Positions 1-8,629 of a DNA stretch of 64,000 nucleotides are shown here, one piece after another. The DNA comes from Poriferisodalis sp965262965 (lineage in GTDB: Bacteria; Actinomycetota; Acidimicrobiia; Acidimicrobiales; Poriferisodalaceae). The notes under the pieces were generated by a model. That model made no database searches, had not been told where the DNA came from, and was given only the letters and a program-made list of their open reading frames with translations. The number at the start of each line of letters is the position of its first letter. The stretch's first letter is position 1. Location of the stretch: positions 2,542,001-2,606,000 of the forward strand of contig NZ_OZ253573.1 in NCBI RefSeq assembly GCF_965262965.1, given 5' to 3'. Made by a program: the position numbers and the translations under genes.

Positions 1-1002
<1,002 letters not shown>

Positions 1003-1143
1003 CGGTACCCCTGTCTCGTCGTGCTGCATCCGAGCGGCCCGTGTCGGCAACGCCAAGCCCGCTCAGCCAGATTCGCAGAGTAGTTGCCGCCCGCCGAGAG
1101 GCCCACAGCGCGACCGCACGCACGGGTGAAACCCCGGATCCGC

Positions 1144-1371
1144 TCAGCCGGTACGCCACTCGGAGACCCAGAACGCACCAAAGCGATCGGGATCGGGATC
1201 GGTCAGCGCTGAGGCCTGGTCAAGCAGGGCCCTCACCGCAAGGGCTTCGGCTGTTGGAACCGCCCGGCTGCGGTCCCAGAGCGCCCTTATCCCAGCGGCC
1301 AGCGTGTCGATGCCGGCTGCGCTGAGACATTCGGCCTGTGAACTCAATACGGCACCATCCTCGAGTCCGGC
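1144..1371 (-). pseudogene. displaced 3' end of a MidA-type methyltransferase gene
   Basis: The stretch encodes about 75 residues that match the C-terminus of the intact methyltransferase at 7433-8461. By hand alignment roughly two thirds of about 65 positions are identical, including the runs RALW, RALLD and FGAFWV.EWR.G, and both end at the same stop position. There is no 5' part of a gene. Homology starts immediately after the TGA that ends the Cap4 gene (1375-1377), and the remnant is in the same frame. The best reading is the original gene end pushed aside when the defence island inserted. A truncated tandem paralogue is the alternative. A TTG at 1347 could start a 67-residue peptide, but there is no reason to think it is made. 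Confidence 0.85.
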
Positions 1372-1374
1372 AGT

Positions 1375-2802
1375 TCAGCTCGACTCAATTTCGATGGCTC
1401 GCTCGTATCCATGACCCGAGCCGAGCAATTCGTAGGTGTTGGTTCGCGGAAACCGATCCCAGAGATGCCCGAGGAGGAGGGCTACTGGCGCCGGGCAAAT
1501 GAGGAAAAGGTGAATTTCGGCGGGCCTGTGTTTCCGGCAGAGCGTGCGTACTTCATTGCGGATCGCAAGCGCGAGCGGCTGACCCTGAGCCGGATCAATC
1601 GGAACTTCAGGGTGTGACCGCCGGATGCGGAACAGGGGACCGTTGTGCCCGCTCCCGGCAAGAAAGGCAGCGACGTCCGACGTCGGGTCGTCGGCGACCA
1701 CCGAGACAGCGATTGCGAACTCGTCACCGCCGCCGTCGAGGAGCTGGTCAGCCAGGGTCGTGTTCGTTGCCGCGAGTTCGGGGCCATTGGACGACGACCA
1801 CTCACGACTGTGCGCGAAGGTCGCAATGTCAAAGCCTCTGGTCTCGCGCAGCGAGCAACCTGCAGCGAACCACAAAGGGAGCCGGCAAGCGCCGCGAACA
1901 TGCACCCGCGTGTGTCCAGCTGCAAGGCATTGGTCGCCGACCACCGATACGCGCGAAGCAATCTCAGGCCATCGAGCGGAGGCGCGAGTCCCCCCACTGG
2001 GGTGGAGGTGAGAGCGGAGGTCCAAGTGGACGAGGGCGTCGTCAGACGGGATCTCCTGTAGTGCAGCGATGGCGATTGTCGCGGCCGGCGGTTCAGTCCG
2101 GAGCCCGAGCGCGTTGACTGCGGCCTCCACATCGCTTTTCTTGAGGACAGGCCGTGTCCGCCCAACCTGTTCACGAATCCAACCTGCGCCAACGAACAAC
2201 GAAGCCGTGTCAGACGCTACGGACGGCATCGCGCAGTCGACGATCTTGTCCCGCCAAGCGGTAATGGACGCATCAGTGTCGATCCGAAGCTGGTCCAGAA
2301 AGCGAACCAGCGTCGCCTTGTCGGTACCGAGGTGCTCTAGGAGCTCCTGGACAGCATCGTTGAGCGTTGATGATGGTTTGGGTCGACGCAGCGCATCTGC
2401 GAGATAGCCGTTGGCATTCCTCTGCGATAGCAGTGGATCGTGGCTGTCAAGGCTCTTGTTGGTGATCAGGCGAAGGTCCATCCCTTCGCTGTCCTTCCAG
2501 AAGTCGAAGAAGCGCTTCAGGATGCTGGCGCCACCGCGAGGGGTGAGCCCTGTGAGCCAGTCGAGCGTCAGAGGTCGAGTGCCGTCGACGGAAGCCTTGA
2601 CCTGGCAGTAGGTGTCATCCGCCGCCGATCGTCGTATGATGACATCGTCCAGGTTGGCGGCGTCAGCGGCTTCGATCTCTATGGCCACGATGTTGTTGGG
2701 TTTGAGCAGCGCAAGCGCCCAGTACCAGCCGATCAGGAATTGCAAGTCGTCGCCGATCAACCGGGCCCCGGTAGGGGGTCGATTGGCGAGGGGGTCAATC
2801 AT
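1375..2802 (-). CDS. cap4: CBASS effector Cap4: DUF4297-like endonuclease fused to SAVED sensor
   Basis: The 475-residue protein matches the two-part layout of Cap4 effectors. The N-terminal ~200 residues carry a PD-(D/E)xK-like nuclease core: acidic residues near 42-44, a DD pair at 52-53 and a QVK at 67-69, as in DUF4297 nucleases. The C-terminal third is a SAVED domain, recognised from the strand EFAIAVSVVADDPTSDV and the helix-strand signature IHLFLICPAPVALLLGHLWD followed by a GHGYERAI end. In studied CBASS systems the SAVED domain binds the cyclic oligonucleotide made by the CD-NTase and activates indiscriminate dsDNA cleavage. It is the last gene of the operon and overlaps cap6 by 4 bp (ATGA). 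The ligand here cannot be read from sequence. Confidence 0.87.
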   Translation of the reverse strand: MIDPLANRPPTGARLIGDDLQFLIGWYWALALLKPNNIVAIEIEAADAANLDDVIIRRSAADDTYCQVKASVDGTRPLTLDWLTGLTPRGGASILKRFFDFWKDSEGMDLRLITNKSLDSHDPLLSQRNANGYLADALRRPKPSSTLNDAVQELLEHLGTDKATLVRFLDQLRIDTDASITAWRDKIVDCAMPSVASDTASLFVGAGWIREQVGRTRPVLKKSDVEAAVNALGLRTEPPAATIAIAALQEIPSDDALVHLDLRSHLHPSGGTRASARWPEIASRVSVVGDQCLAAGHTRVHVRGACRLPLWFAAGCSLRETRGFDIATFAHSREWSSSNGPELAATNTTLADQLLDGGGDEFAIAVSVVADDPTSDVAAFLAGSGHNGPLFRIRRSHPEVPIDPAQGQPLALAIRNEVRTLCRKHRPAEIHLFLICPAPVALLLGHLWDRFPRTNTYELLGSGHGYERAIEIESS

Positions 2803-3698
2803 GAGCCGGTGAAGGGTTTCGTCGGCTCGATTTGCGCGATCGCTTGTGCGATCATCCTCTCGGTGATCGGTTGGTCCGGGTAGGCAGTGAGGACGACCTG
2901 AGGAATCAGCCGTTGGCTTAGGTCGCTTGCTGTGTAGCCGTAGTCACGCGTCTCGCTCGGCCCAGTCAAGGCCGCGAGTGTGCCCCAGTCCGCGTCAGGA
3001 ACGCCGTCGGCGAACAACGACTTGAGGATTGCCTCACGATGGGCAAGAACAGGCCGCTTGAACTCGAACGTTGCCGCCGAACGACGGACGATGGCGGGGT
3101 CGATGGCGTCAAGTCGATTCGTGCACATCACGACGACAACATGAAGCCGCTCTGAGGCGACTTGGTCGATGCCGCGAATCAGAGCGTTGACACCTGCACG
3201 GTCTTCGTGGTGCATCTGTGTGTCGGCGCGGTTCTGAGCGATCGCATCTGCTTCGTCGATGACCATGATGATCGGACACGACGCACCGGCGTGTCGGGCG
3301 CGCTCAGCCACTGTGTCGAATGCCTCACCGAGGAGGCGAGTCATCTCGCCCACGTGCCCCGAGCCGCGCGCCCGTAGGCTGAGGCGAAGCACCTTGACGC
3401 TGCGCCCGTGGCGGCTCGCTATCTCATGTCCAAAGGTCTCGGCAAGGGTCGTCTTGCCGGTTCCAATATCGTCGGCGAAGATCATCAGTGGCGGTCGCTG
3501 CACGAACGCCTCGACAGCTCGCAACTCAGGCCCGTGGTAACGCCTGGACCACTTTCGGAGACGGTCGGGAAACAGCAGCAGTTCGCCTTCGGCGCTCAGG
3601 CGCTGCTTGACATCGTCAAGGCCGACAAGTTGGTGGTATCGGCGCTGGGCCGTTGGGTCCGGCAGGTCGATGAATTCTTCGAAGATGTCGTCGCTCAT
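2799..3698 (-). CDS. cap6: CBASS TRIP13/Pch2-like AAA+ ATPase (Cap6)
   Basis: A 299-residue AAA+ ATPase. Walker A is DDIGTGKTT at residues 76-84, Walker B is IIMVIDEAD at 143-151, and a sensor-like CTNR follows at the usual distance. Its size and its position directly after a HORMA gene match bacterial Trip13 (Cap6). In type III CBASS, this enzyme disassembles the active HORMA-CD-NTase complex to keep signalling off without infection. It overlaps both neighbours by 4 bp, so translation of the operon is coupled. The first Walker A residue is Asp rather than the common Gly, which is tolerated in AAA proteins. Without the HORMA neighbour it would only be called a generic AAA ATPase. Confidence 0.88.
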   Translation of the reverse strand: MSDDIFEEFIDLPDPTAQRRYHQLVGLDDVKQRLSAEGELLLFPDRLRKWSRRYHGPELRAVEAFVQRPPLMIFADDIGTGKTTLAETFGHEIASRHGRSVKVLRLSLRARGSGHVGEMTRLLGEAFDTVAERARHAGASCPIIMVIDEADAIAQNRADTQMHHEDRAGVNALIRGIDQVASERLHVVVVMCTNRLDAIDPAIVRRSAATFEFKRPVLAHREAILKSLFADGVPDADWGTLAALTGPSETRDYGYTASDLSQRLIPQVVLTAYPDQPITERMIAQAIAQIEPTKPFTGS

Positions 3699-4213
3699 AC
3701 GATCGGCCTCAGCGCAGTACGAGCGACGCCTCCGCCGTTGTGACTGTAAGCCTTGTCTGCGTTCCAGGACCCGGACGCAGTCCCGGGCTCATCGCCAGAC
3801 GACCGCTCAAACGGAAGCTTGACTCTGACGGAAGACACTTCTTCGGGGGTGAGGCTGTCCCAAGCCGCGCTGTAGATAAGGAATGAGGCGAAACTCGCCC
3901 CGCTGATGTCGCAGTTTCGCGGGATCCTGCCTGCGCGATCATCACCGGTCAGCGTTCCGTCGATCCTGGCTTCGTAGATCAGACTAGGTGGAATCCACAG
4001 TCCGTTGCACCTGAAGCCGTAGGTGATCCTGTGGACGAAGAGTCCAGCGAGCAGCTCGACCAGCTCCGCTTCGTACTTTGAAATCCTGTCATCGTCCGGG
4101 TCTCCGTACGCCAGTTGGATAAGGCGGAGATCTGCCGCTACCTTCGACGCCACGTGCCGAGCGGAGGTTACGGAAAATGTGGAAGTCTCGGTGACTGTTC
4201 TGGTCATGCTCAC
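3695..4213 (-). CDS. cap7: CBASS HORMA-domain protein (Cap7, bacHORMA_1-like)
   Basis: A 172-residue protein starting TxTxTxTFSVTSARHVASKV, continuing with a YEAELVELL helix and an ITYGFRCNGLWIPPSLIYEA strand pair, which is the pattern I associate with bacterial HORMA family 1. In type III CBASS, the HORMA protein senses a peptide-like closure motif of infection origin, closes and activates the CD-NTase. The start given is a GTG whose GTGA overlaps the stop of the CD-NTase gene; the ATG two codons later (4207) is an equal candidate. Only one HORMA gene is present, so this is the single-HORMA form of the system. Identification rests on pattern recognition plus the CD-NTase/TRIP13 neighbours. 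Confidence 0.82.
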   Translation of the reverse strand: MSMTRTVTETSTFSVTSARHVASKVAADLRLIQLAYGDPDDDRISKYEAELVELLAGLFVHRITYGFRCNGLWIPPSLIYEARIDGTLTGDDRAGRIPRNCDISGASFASFLIYSAAWDSLTPEEVSSVRVKLPFERSSGDEPGTASGSWNADKAYSHNGGGVARTALRPIV

Positions 4214-5181
4214 GATGAAGCTCCCTTGAAGCGCTCTCCTAGAACAACCTGCCAGCAGTCGACGGCCCGAGCCTTGGTCGTCGCATACCGGGCCTCGGCT
4301 ATGGCGTCGAGGGCATCTTCGGCGCTGTACACGATTCGCTTTCGGTCGCTCTCGGTGTATAGGCGAGCCGCGTTGTTCTCCGGGTTGACCGGATCGATGA
4401 TCTCGATGGGGTCGGCACCCGCCGCGGGCAGCTCTGACACGTTGTAGTAGTCGGCGAACGCGATACGGCCGCGAAGCTCGGAATTGACGACGCCGCTGAA
4501 GAACGCTTCAAGCCCGGCGACGTAGTCGGACAGAACGGCCCCGTTGTCGATCATGTCGGCGACGATCAACTCGGCCATGAATGACTTGAACCGGAATTGA
4601 TCGCCGTGCTCGATCTTCTGGTTACGGATCCACCACTTCACGAAGCGCACGATCTGAGCGAAGTCGGTCGGCGCTGCAGCCTTACGCTTGCGGATGAACT
4701 CGAGATGGAGACGAACGCTTGTGAGCAGTCGGTCGCCCGTGTCACGTGCTACCAGGTATCCCCGATCGTCCGGGTCGCCCTCGTAGAGGACAGGCACAAC
4801 ATCTACGACGGTCCCGGTGCCCTTGAAAGTGATCGTGACGCAGTGGGTGCCGGACTGGACCTGGTCGTCGCCGATGAGGCCCTCGTACGCCTCCCGGAGA
4901 CGCTCGGTCATCCAGTCGATCAACGAGGCATCCGCAGGTGCATCTTCGCTGCGAACGTAGACCGCTACGTCGAAGTCGTTGACGGTCCGCAGAGCGGTGC
5001 CCTTGGCCACACTGCCCGCATGGAGCATCTTCACTAGAGCGAATCCGGGGTTCGCCGCGATGTGGGTCTCGAGACGATCACGCAGGGTGTTGACCTGCTT
5101 GCGCTTCTCATTGGCGACCTCCCGACTGAGGTTGATCACGTCGTCGGCGAAGGTCTTGAGGTGATGGTGTTCGATTTGCAA
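4210..5181 (-). CDS. CBASS CD-NTase (cGAS/DncV-like nucleotidyltransferase)
   Basis: This 323-residue enzyme should make the cyclic oligonucleotide signal of the CBASS operon. The catalytic motif of the CD-NTase superfamily is clear: G56-S57 in HAGSVAKGT, then D69-x-D71 in NDFDVAV, and a third acidic residue D127 in VVDVVP. An AGGAGG (5191-5196) lies nine bases before the TTG at 5181, which decides the start against an in-frame codon at 5229. It is the first gene of the operon and overlaps the HORMA gene. The clade and product (dinucleotide or trinucleotide) are not determined; type III neighbours suggest a CdnC/CdnD-type enzyme. A CCA-adding-type transferase is unlikely given the neighbours. 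Confidence 0.88.
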   Translation of the reverse strand: MQIEHHHLKTFADDVINLSREVANEKRKQVNTLRDRLETHIAANPGFALVKMLHAGSVAKGTALRTVNDFDVAVYVRSEDAPADASLIDWMTERLREAYEGLIGDDQVQSGTHCVTITFKGTGTVVDVVPVLYEGDPDDRGYLVARDTGDRLLTSVRLHLEFIRKRKAAAPTDFAQIVRFVKWWIRNQKIEHGDQFRFKSFMAELIVADMIDNGAVLSDYVAGLEAFFSGVVNSELRGRIAFADYYNVSELPAAGADPIEIIDPVNPENNAARLYTESDRKRIVYSAEDALDAIAEARYATTKARAVDCWQVVLGERFKGASS

Positions 5182-5362
5182 GATGTGCAGCCTCCTATGC
5201 GCACTCAGTAGTGCAACCGCCTGTGGCACGCTCTGAGGGCTGGCGCCGTCTAGATCACGTCTGAAGACGATTAGCGAGAGTTTTTCTCGTATCAGGGCCT
5301 ATCATGGCAGTCAATGCCGCACGAACTTGCGCTACCCGAGGATTTGTCACGATAATGGCGAA
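5182..5362. promoter_or_regulatory. divergent intergenic region between CBASS and RloAB operons
   Basis: The only non-coding stretch inside the island, and therefore the likely site of both operons' promoters. It contains the AGGAGG of the CD-NTase (5191-5196) and a small inverted repeat CGAGA-gtttt-TCTCG at 5275-5289. A TATCAT at 5300-5305 could be a -10 box for the RloA transcript, but I see no matching -35. No operator can be assigned with confidence. Confidence 0.4.
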
Positions 5363-6703
5363 ATGAGCAGCCAATCAGAGGTTCCCGCGTCGAGCGTGTT
5401 GTTGTCGTTCACCGCCGACAACGTGCGCTCGTACCGAGACGAGGTCCATCTCTCCCTTCTCGCCACGCGCCTTGCCCTCCCCGATGTGCGCCGTGAAATC
5501 CACACGCGGTCCTCGTCTAGAGCGATCGGCGTCCTGCCTGCCGCGGGTCTCTTCGGGGCCAACGCATCCGGCAAGTCCACGATGTTGTATGCACTCGCCG
5601 ACATGCGCAACATTGTCGTCAGCTCATTTCGTTCCGGCACACGCTCCAGCGGTATCGACCGAAGAGCCTTCGCCCTCGATGACGTTTTCAGTACTCGCCC
5701 GAGCCGATTCGCGATCGAGCTCATCTTCGAAGGCGTGACCTGGCAGTACGGCTTCGAGGTCGACGACGAGCGCATCCTCGGCGAATACGCGTACCACTAC
5801 CCCAAGGGGCGCCAGGCTCTGGTCTTTGACCGTAACTTGGACGGCCTCACGTTCGGGCCGCCCTTCCGCTCTACAGGGCGGGCGCTACGCCAGCTGCTAC
5901 GCGACAACGCGCTGCTGTTGTCAGTTGCAGGAGCTGCCGACGACGAGCAGCTTGGGCCACTCTTTGGTTGGTTCCTTCGCAACCTCAGGCTTGCCGAATC
6001 GTCGAATCGAGCCTCCCGAGTCGTCAGAACCGCAGAACTTGTCAACGACCCCCAGACCAAAGAGCGCGTCATGGCATTCGTTCGGGCGGCAGACCTCGGC
6101 GTCACCGATATCGAGCGAGCGCCCGTCGACCCCGAGGTTGCCGAGCGTCTACAACGAGCTCTCCGGATCCTCGAAGGCGAGGAAGGCGCCCCCGACGCGA
6201 CCGATGAAGAGACCAAGGTCGTCTTCGCCGATTCCGTGCGCCTCAAGCACCGAGGCTCAACAGGAGATGTCGACTTGGACCCCGAGGATGAATCAGAGGG
6301 CACCATGGTGTGGGTGGGCCTTATCGGCCCCGTCCTCGACTCACTCGATGGAGGACACGTTCTTCTCGCCGACGAGTTGGACACGAGTCTGCACCCTCAC
6401 CTCGTTTTAATGCTCGTCGGGATGTTCCAGAGTCCCGACATGAACCGACGTTGCGCACAGTTGATCTTCAACGCCCACGACGTCGATGTGCTCGGTGACT
6501 CCGATGACGCAGTGCTCGGACGAGACCAGATCTGGTTCGCGGAGAAGGATCACGAAGGAGCAACATCCATCTACCCTCTCGCCGATTTCCGGCCGCGACG
6601 GGACGAGGCTCTCGGTCGACGCTACCTACAGGGTCGATTCGGCGCCGTGCCAGCCGTCGACCCCGGCGAGCTTCGCATTGGTTTGGACCTCGTCAATAGA
6701 TGA
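5363..6703 (+). CDS. RloA/AbiLi-like AAA (ABC-type) ATPase
   Basis: A 446-residue ATPase of the overcoming-lysogenization/AAA_15-AAA_21 type. The N-terminus reads SFTADNVRSYRDEVHLSL, typical for this family. Walker A is FGANASGKST at about residues 64-73; the Walker B/D-loop is VLLADELDTSLHPHL, followed by the H-switch-like FNAHDVDVL. Members paired with a Toprim protein act in abortive infection (AbiL, PARIS, RloAB), where the ATPase is thought to hold and trigger the partner nuclease. The gene overlaps the next one (ATGA). The ATG at 5363 is preferred because it gives the usual start just before the SF.a.N.rS segment; a TTG at 5327 would add 12 residues. Neither start has a good Shine-Dalgarno site. 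Confidence 0.85.
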   Translation: MSSQSEVPASSVLLSFTADNVRSYRDEVHLSLLATRLALPDVRREIHTRSSSRAIGVLPAAGLFGANASGKSTMLYALADMRNIVVSSFRSGTRSSGIDRRAFALDDVFSTRPSRFAIELIFEGVTWQYGFEVDDERILGEYAYHYPKGRQALVFDRNLDGLTFGPPFRSTGRALRQLLRDNALLLSVAGAADDEQLGPLFGWFLRNLRLAESSNRASRVVRTAELVNDPQTKERVMAFVRAADLGVTDIERAPVDPEVAERLQRALRILEGEEGAPDATDEETKVVFADSVRLKHRGSTGDVDLDPEDESEGTMVWVGLIGPVLDSLDGGHVLLADELDTSLHPHLVLMLVGMFQSPDMNRRCAQLIFNAHDVDVLGDSDDAVLGRDQIWFAEKDHEGATSIYPLADFRPRRDEALGRRYLQGRFGAVPAVDPGELRIGLDLVNR

Positions 6704-7320
6704 ACCGGCCCAAAGGAGTCACTACGCGGCGTGTGCCGCGACGACGGGAGCCGCTTCGCATTATTCGCGTCCTGACCGAAGGGACCGTCACTGAACCGGG
6801 CTACCTAGCGCAATGGGCACGTCGCGATCGTCGAGTTCATATCGACTTCGCAGAATCCGGCCTCGCTCCGCTCACCCTCGTCCAGCGTGCCCGCGAGCAT
6901 CAACAAGCTCGGCGGCAGTCGAGTCGGCGATCCCACGACGCCTACTACGACGAGATCTGGTGTGTATTTGACATCGATGAGCACCCGAACCTCCCCCAGG
7001 CACTGAACGAAGCGCGTCAGAGCGACATCTATGTCGCCCTCTCCAACCCGTGCTTTGAGCTGTGGCTCCTCCTCCATCTCGAAGACCAGACCGCCCACAT
7101 TGATCGTCATCACGCCCAGCGCCGCGCAGAGGATCTCGGTATCGTCCAGGCCAAGCGCTTTGATCCAGGCAGCATCGTCGATCTCCTCATCGCCTACGAC
7201 TCTGCCAAGCAACGCGCAGTAGCACTTCGCGAGCAGCACGCTCGAAATGGCTCCGAACCTGGTGCAAATCCGAGCTCCAATGTGTGGGAGCTCGTCGACC
7301 TACTTCGGGAACCTGAATAG
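6700..7320 (+). CDS. RloB/AbiLii-like Toprim-fold protein
   Basis: A 206-residue protein of the RloB family. The signature elements are present in order: RVLTEGTVTEPGYL near the N-terminus with the conserved Glu, WCVFDIDEH in the middle with two Asp, and SNPCFELWLLLHL after it, all typical of RloB/Toprim proteins. Its start overlaps the stop of the RloA gene, so the two are translationally coupled. By analogy with AbiLii and PARIS AriB it is probably the toxic nuclease arm, perhaps acting on tRNA; this is inference from family, not visible here. It is the last gene before the methyltransferase copy at 7433, with no terminator that I can recognise in the 112 bases between. Confidence 0.83.
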   Translation: MNRPKGVTTRRVPRRREPLRIIRVLTEGTVTEPGYLAQWARRDRRVHIDFAESGLAPLTLVQRAREHQQARRQSSRRSHDAYYDEIWCVFDIDEHPNLPQALNEARQSDIYVALSNPCFELWLLLHLEDQTAHIDRHHAQRRAEDLGIVQAKRFDPGSIVDLLIAYDSAKQRAVALREQHARNGSEPGANPSSNVWELVDLLREPE

Positions 7321-7432
7321 TTAGGCCTTGCCCACGAGATCAGCTGCCAGCGAAATCTGCACACCGAAGGCCACCCCACACCTCCCCACTGCAGAATCAG
7401 CTGACTTGCATCAGGGGAGTTGTTGTCGCAGC

Positions 7433-8461
7433 TCAGCCGACGCGCCACTCGGCGACCCAGAACGCACCGAAGCTGCGAGGGTCGACCAGTGCGGCGGCTT
7501 CGTCAAGAAGCGCTCGTGCAGCGAGGGTCTCGGCGGTGGGGTTGGCGCGGCTGCGTTCCCACAGCGCACGCGCGGCTGCGGTCATCGACTCGATGCCGTG
7601 CGCACCGAGCCAACCGGCCTGCGGCGACATCTTCGCGCCCAACGGCAGCTGATCGAACGCCACCTCGCACGTGATGTCAGCAGTGCCTGGCGCTTCGAGC
7701 GGATCGTCGGCCCGACGCTGGGAGCGGTAGGTGCGCAGCCACTCGTCCTGCGGTCGCTGCGCCAGGGAGGCTGTCGTACGCATGCCGTAGTCGAAGATGA
7801 GCACTCGGCCTGCTTCGAGCAGCCTCAGCGCCCTTCGTACCCAGACTGAGGCGCGCAGCTGCAGCGGAATCCGACTGCCGACGGGCGCGTCGGGTGCAAG
7901 CGCGGTCGCCATCGCGCTGGCGTCATCAGGCGCAGGCTGGCGGACCTGCGTCGTGTGCTGCGGTCCGACTTCAACATGAACTTCATCCCAGCCGGCCGGC
8001 GCACGCTCGAGCAGGCGGATCGGCAAGTTGTCGAGCAACTCATTGGCCACCACGACGCCCACCAACGGCCCTGCGGGCAGGTCAGCCAACGCCGCGGCCT
8101 CGCCGGCAATGCCCAGCGCTGCTTGACGCTGCGACTCGGTCCGTTCGACCATCACGTAGCGAACTGCATCACGGCAGCCGTCGACTGCTGCAAGCACATC
8201 GCGGCACAGCGTCCCCCGACTTGCACCGCCTTCGAGAACGACGAAGGGATCGGGGCAGCCCAGCTCGACCCACGTCCGGTCCAGATAGTTCGCCACGCAC
8301 CGTGCAAACAACGAGCCCAGCTCAACCGACGTCGCGAAGTCGCCGTCACGCGAACCCGGATGACCTCCGCGTTCGTAGAAGCCTGCAGTGCCGTACAAGG
8401 CTTCGTCCATGTACGCGTCAAAGCGCAGGAGTTCGGGCATCAGTTCCAGTCTGGAGGCCAT
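7433..8461 (-). CDS. MidA/NDUFAF7-family SAM-dependent protein arginine methyltransferase
   Basis: A ~342-residue protein of the DUF185/MidA family (Methyltransf_28). DFATSVELG (residues 41-49), VVLEGGASRGTL (74-85, SAM loop, with the common GAG.G changed to GAS.G) and VVANELLDNLP are family motifs. The human homologue NDUFAF7 dimethylates an arginine of complex I subunit NDUFS2 (NuoD). The gene lies just downstream of the 11-subunit nuo operon on the same strand, which supports a complex I assembly role. Its last ~75 codons have a diverged second copy at 1144-1371. The ATG at 8461 is chosen because upstream in-frame codons run into a 16-bp tandem repeat; the ATG at 8440 is also possible. Confidence 0.85.
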   Translation of the reverse strand: MASRLELMPELLRFDAYMDEALYGTAGFYERGGHPGSRDGDFATSVELGSLFARCVANYLDRTWVELGCPDPFVVLEGGASRGTLCRDVLAAVDGCRDAVRYVMVERTESQRQAALGIAGEAAALADLPAGPLVGVVVANELLDNLPIRLLERAPAGWDEVHVEVGPQHTTQVRQPAPDDASAMATALAPDAPVGSRIPLQLRASVWVRRALRLLEAGRVLIFDYGMRTTASLAQRPQDEWLRTYRSQRRADDPLEAPGTADITCEVAFDQLPLGAKMSPQAGWLGAHGIESMTAAARALWERSRANPTAETLAARALLDEAAALVDPRSFGAFWVAEWRVG

Positions 8462-8484
8462 GCGAGCGCTGCGCCGTTCCGTTG

Positions 8485-8572
8485 TCCACGAATCCCATGA
8501 CCCACGAATCCCATGACCCACGAATCCCGTGACCCACGAATCCCGTGACCCACGAATCCCGTGACCTACGAA
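8485..8572. repeat. 16-bp tandem repeat, five and a half copies
   Basis: Five full copies and a half copy of cccacgaatcccatga, with one variable position (catga/cgtga), lie between nuoN and the methyltransferase gene. The unit is not a multiple of three, so it does not encode a periodic peptide; an upstream start for the methyltransferase at 8521 would run through it and is therefore unlikely. It is not a CRISPR array because there are no spacers. A minisatellite of this kind is expected to vary in copy number. Confidence 0.9.
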
Positions 8573-8629
8573 CCGTCGGCGAGCCGTGACAAGCCTGCGT
8601 CCCGCGGCGTGTGCCCAAGAACGGCCGGA

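Larger units (their letters stand above)
1372..7432. mobile_element. defence island (CBASS + RloAB/AbiL-like) in the 3' end of a methyltransferase gene
   Basis: Six genes, all of recognisable anti-phage type, sit between two diverged copies of one gene's 3' end (1144-1371 and the end of 7433-8461). Both copies are on the same strand, so they are direct repeats. The longest exact match I found between them is the 15-mer gacccagaacgcacc at 1165-1179 and 7454-7468. The two operons are divergent from 5182-5362. Base composition looks less GC-rich than the flanking nuo genes. There is no integrase, transposase or tRNA in the segment, so the mechanism of entry is unknown; the precise right-hand border could also lie inside the methyltransferase gene near 7655. 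Confidence 0.7.

Noticed and set aside
4210..5229. CCA-adding enzyme or poly(A) polymerase instead of CD-NTase
   Set aside because: The nucleotidyltransferase core would allow it, but no tRNA-binding region is seen and the HORMA, TRIP13 and SAVED neighbours define CBASS.
1372..7432. Prophage or conjugative element
   Set aside because: No integrase, structural, replication or transfer genes; only defence genes are present.
8485..8572. Possible CRISPR array upstream of the methyltransferase gene
   Set aside because: The 16-bp units are contiguous without spacers and there are no cas genes.
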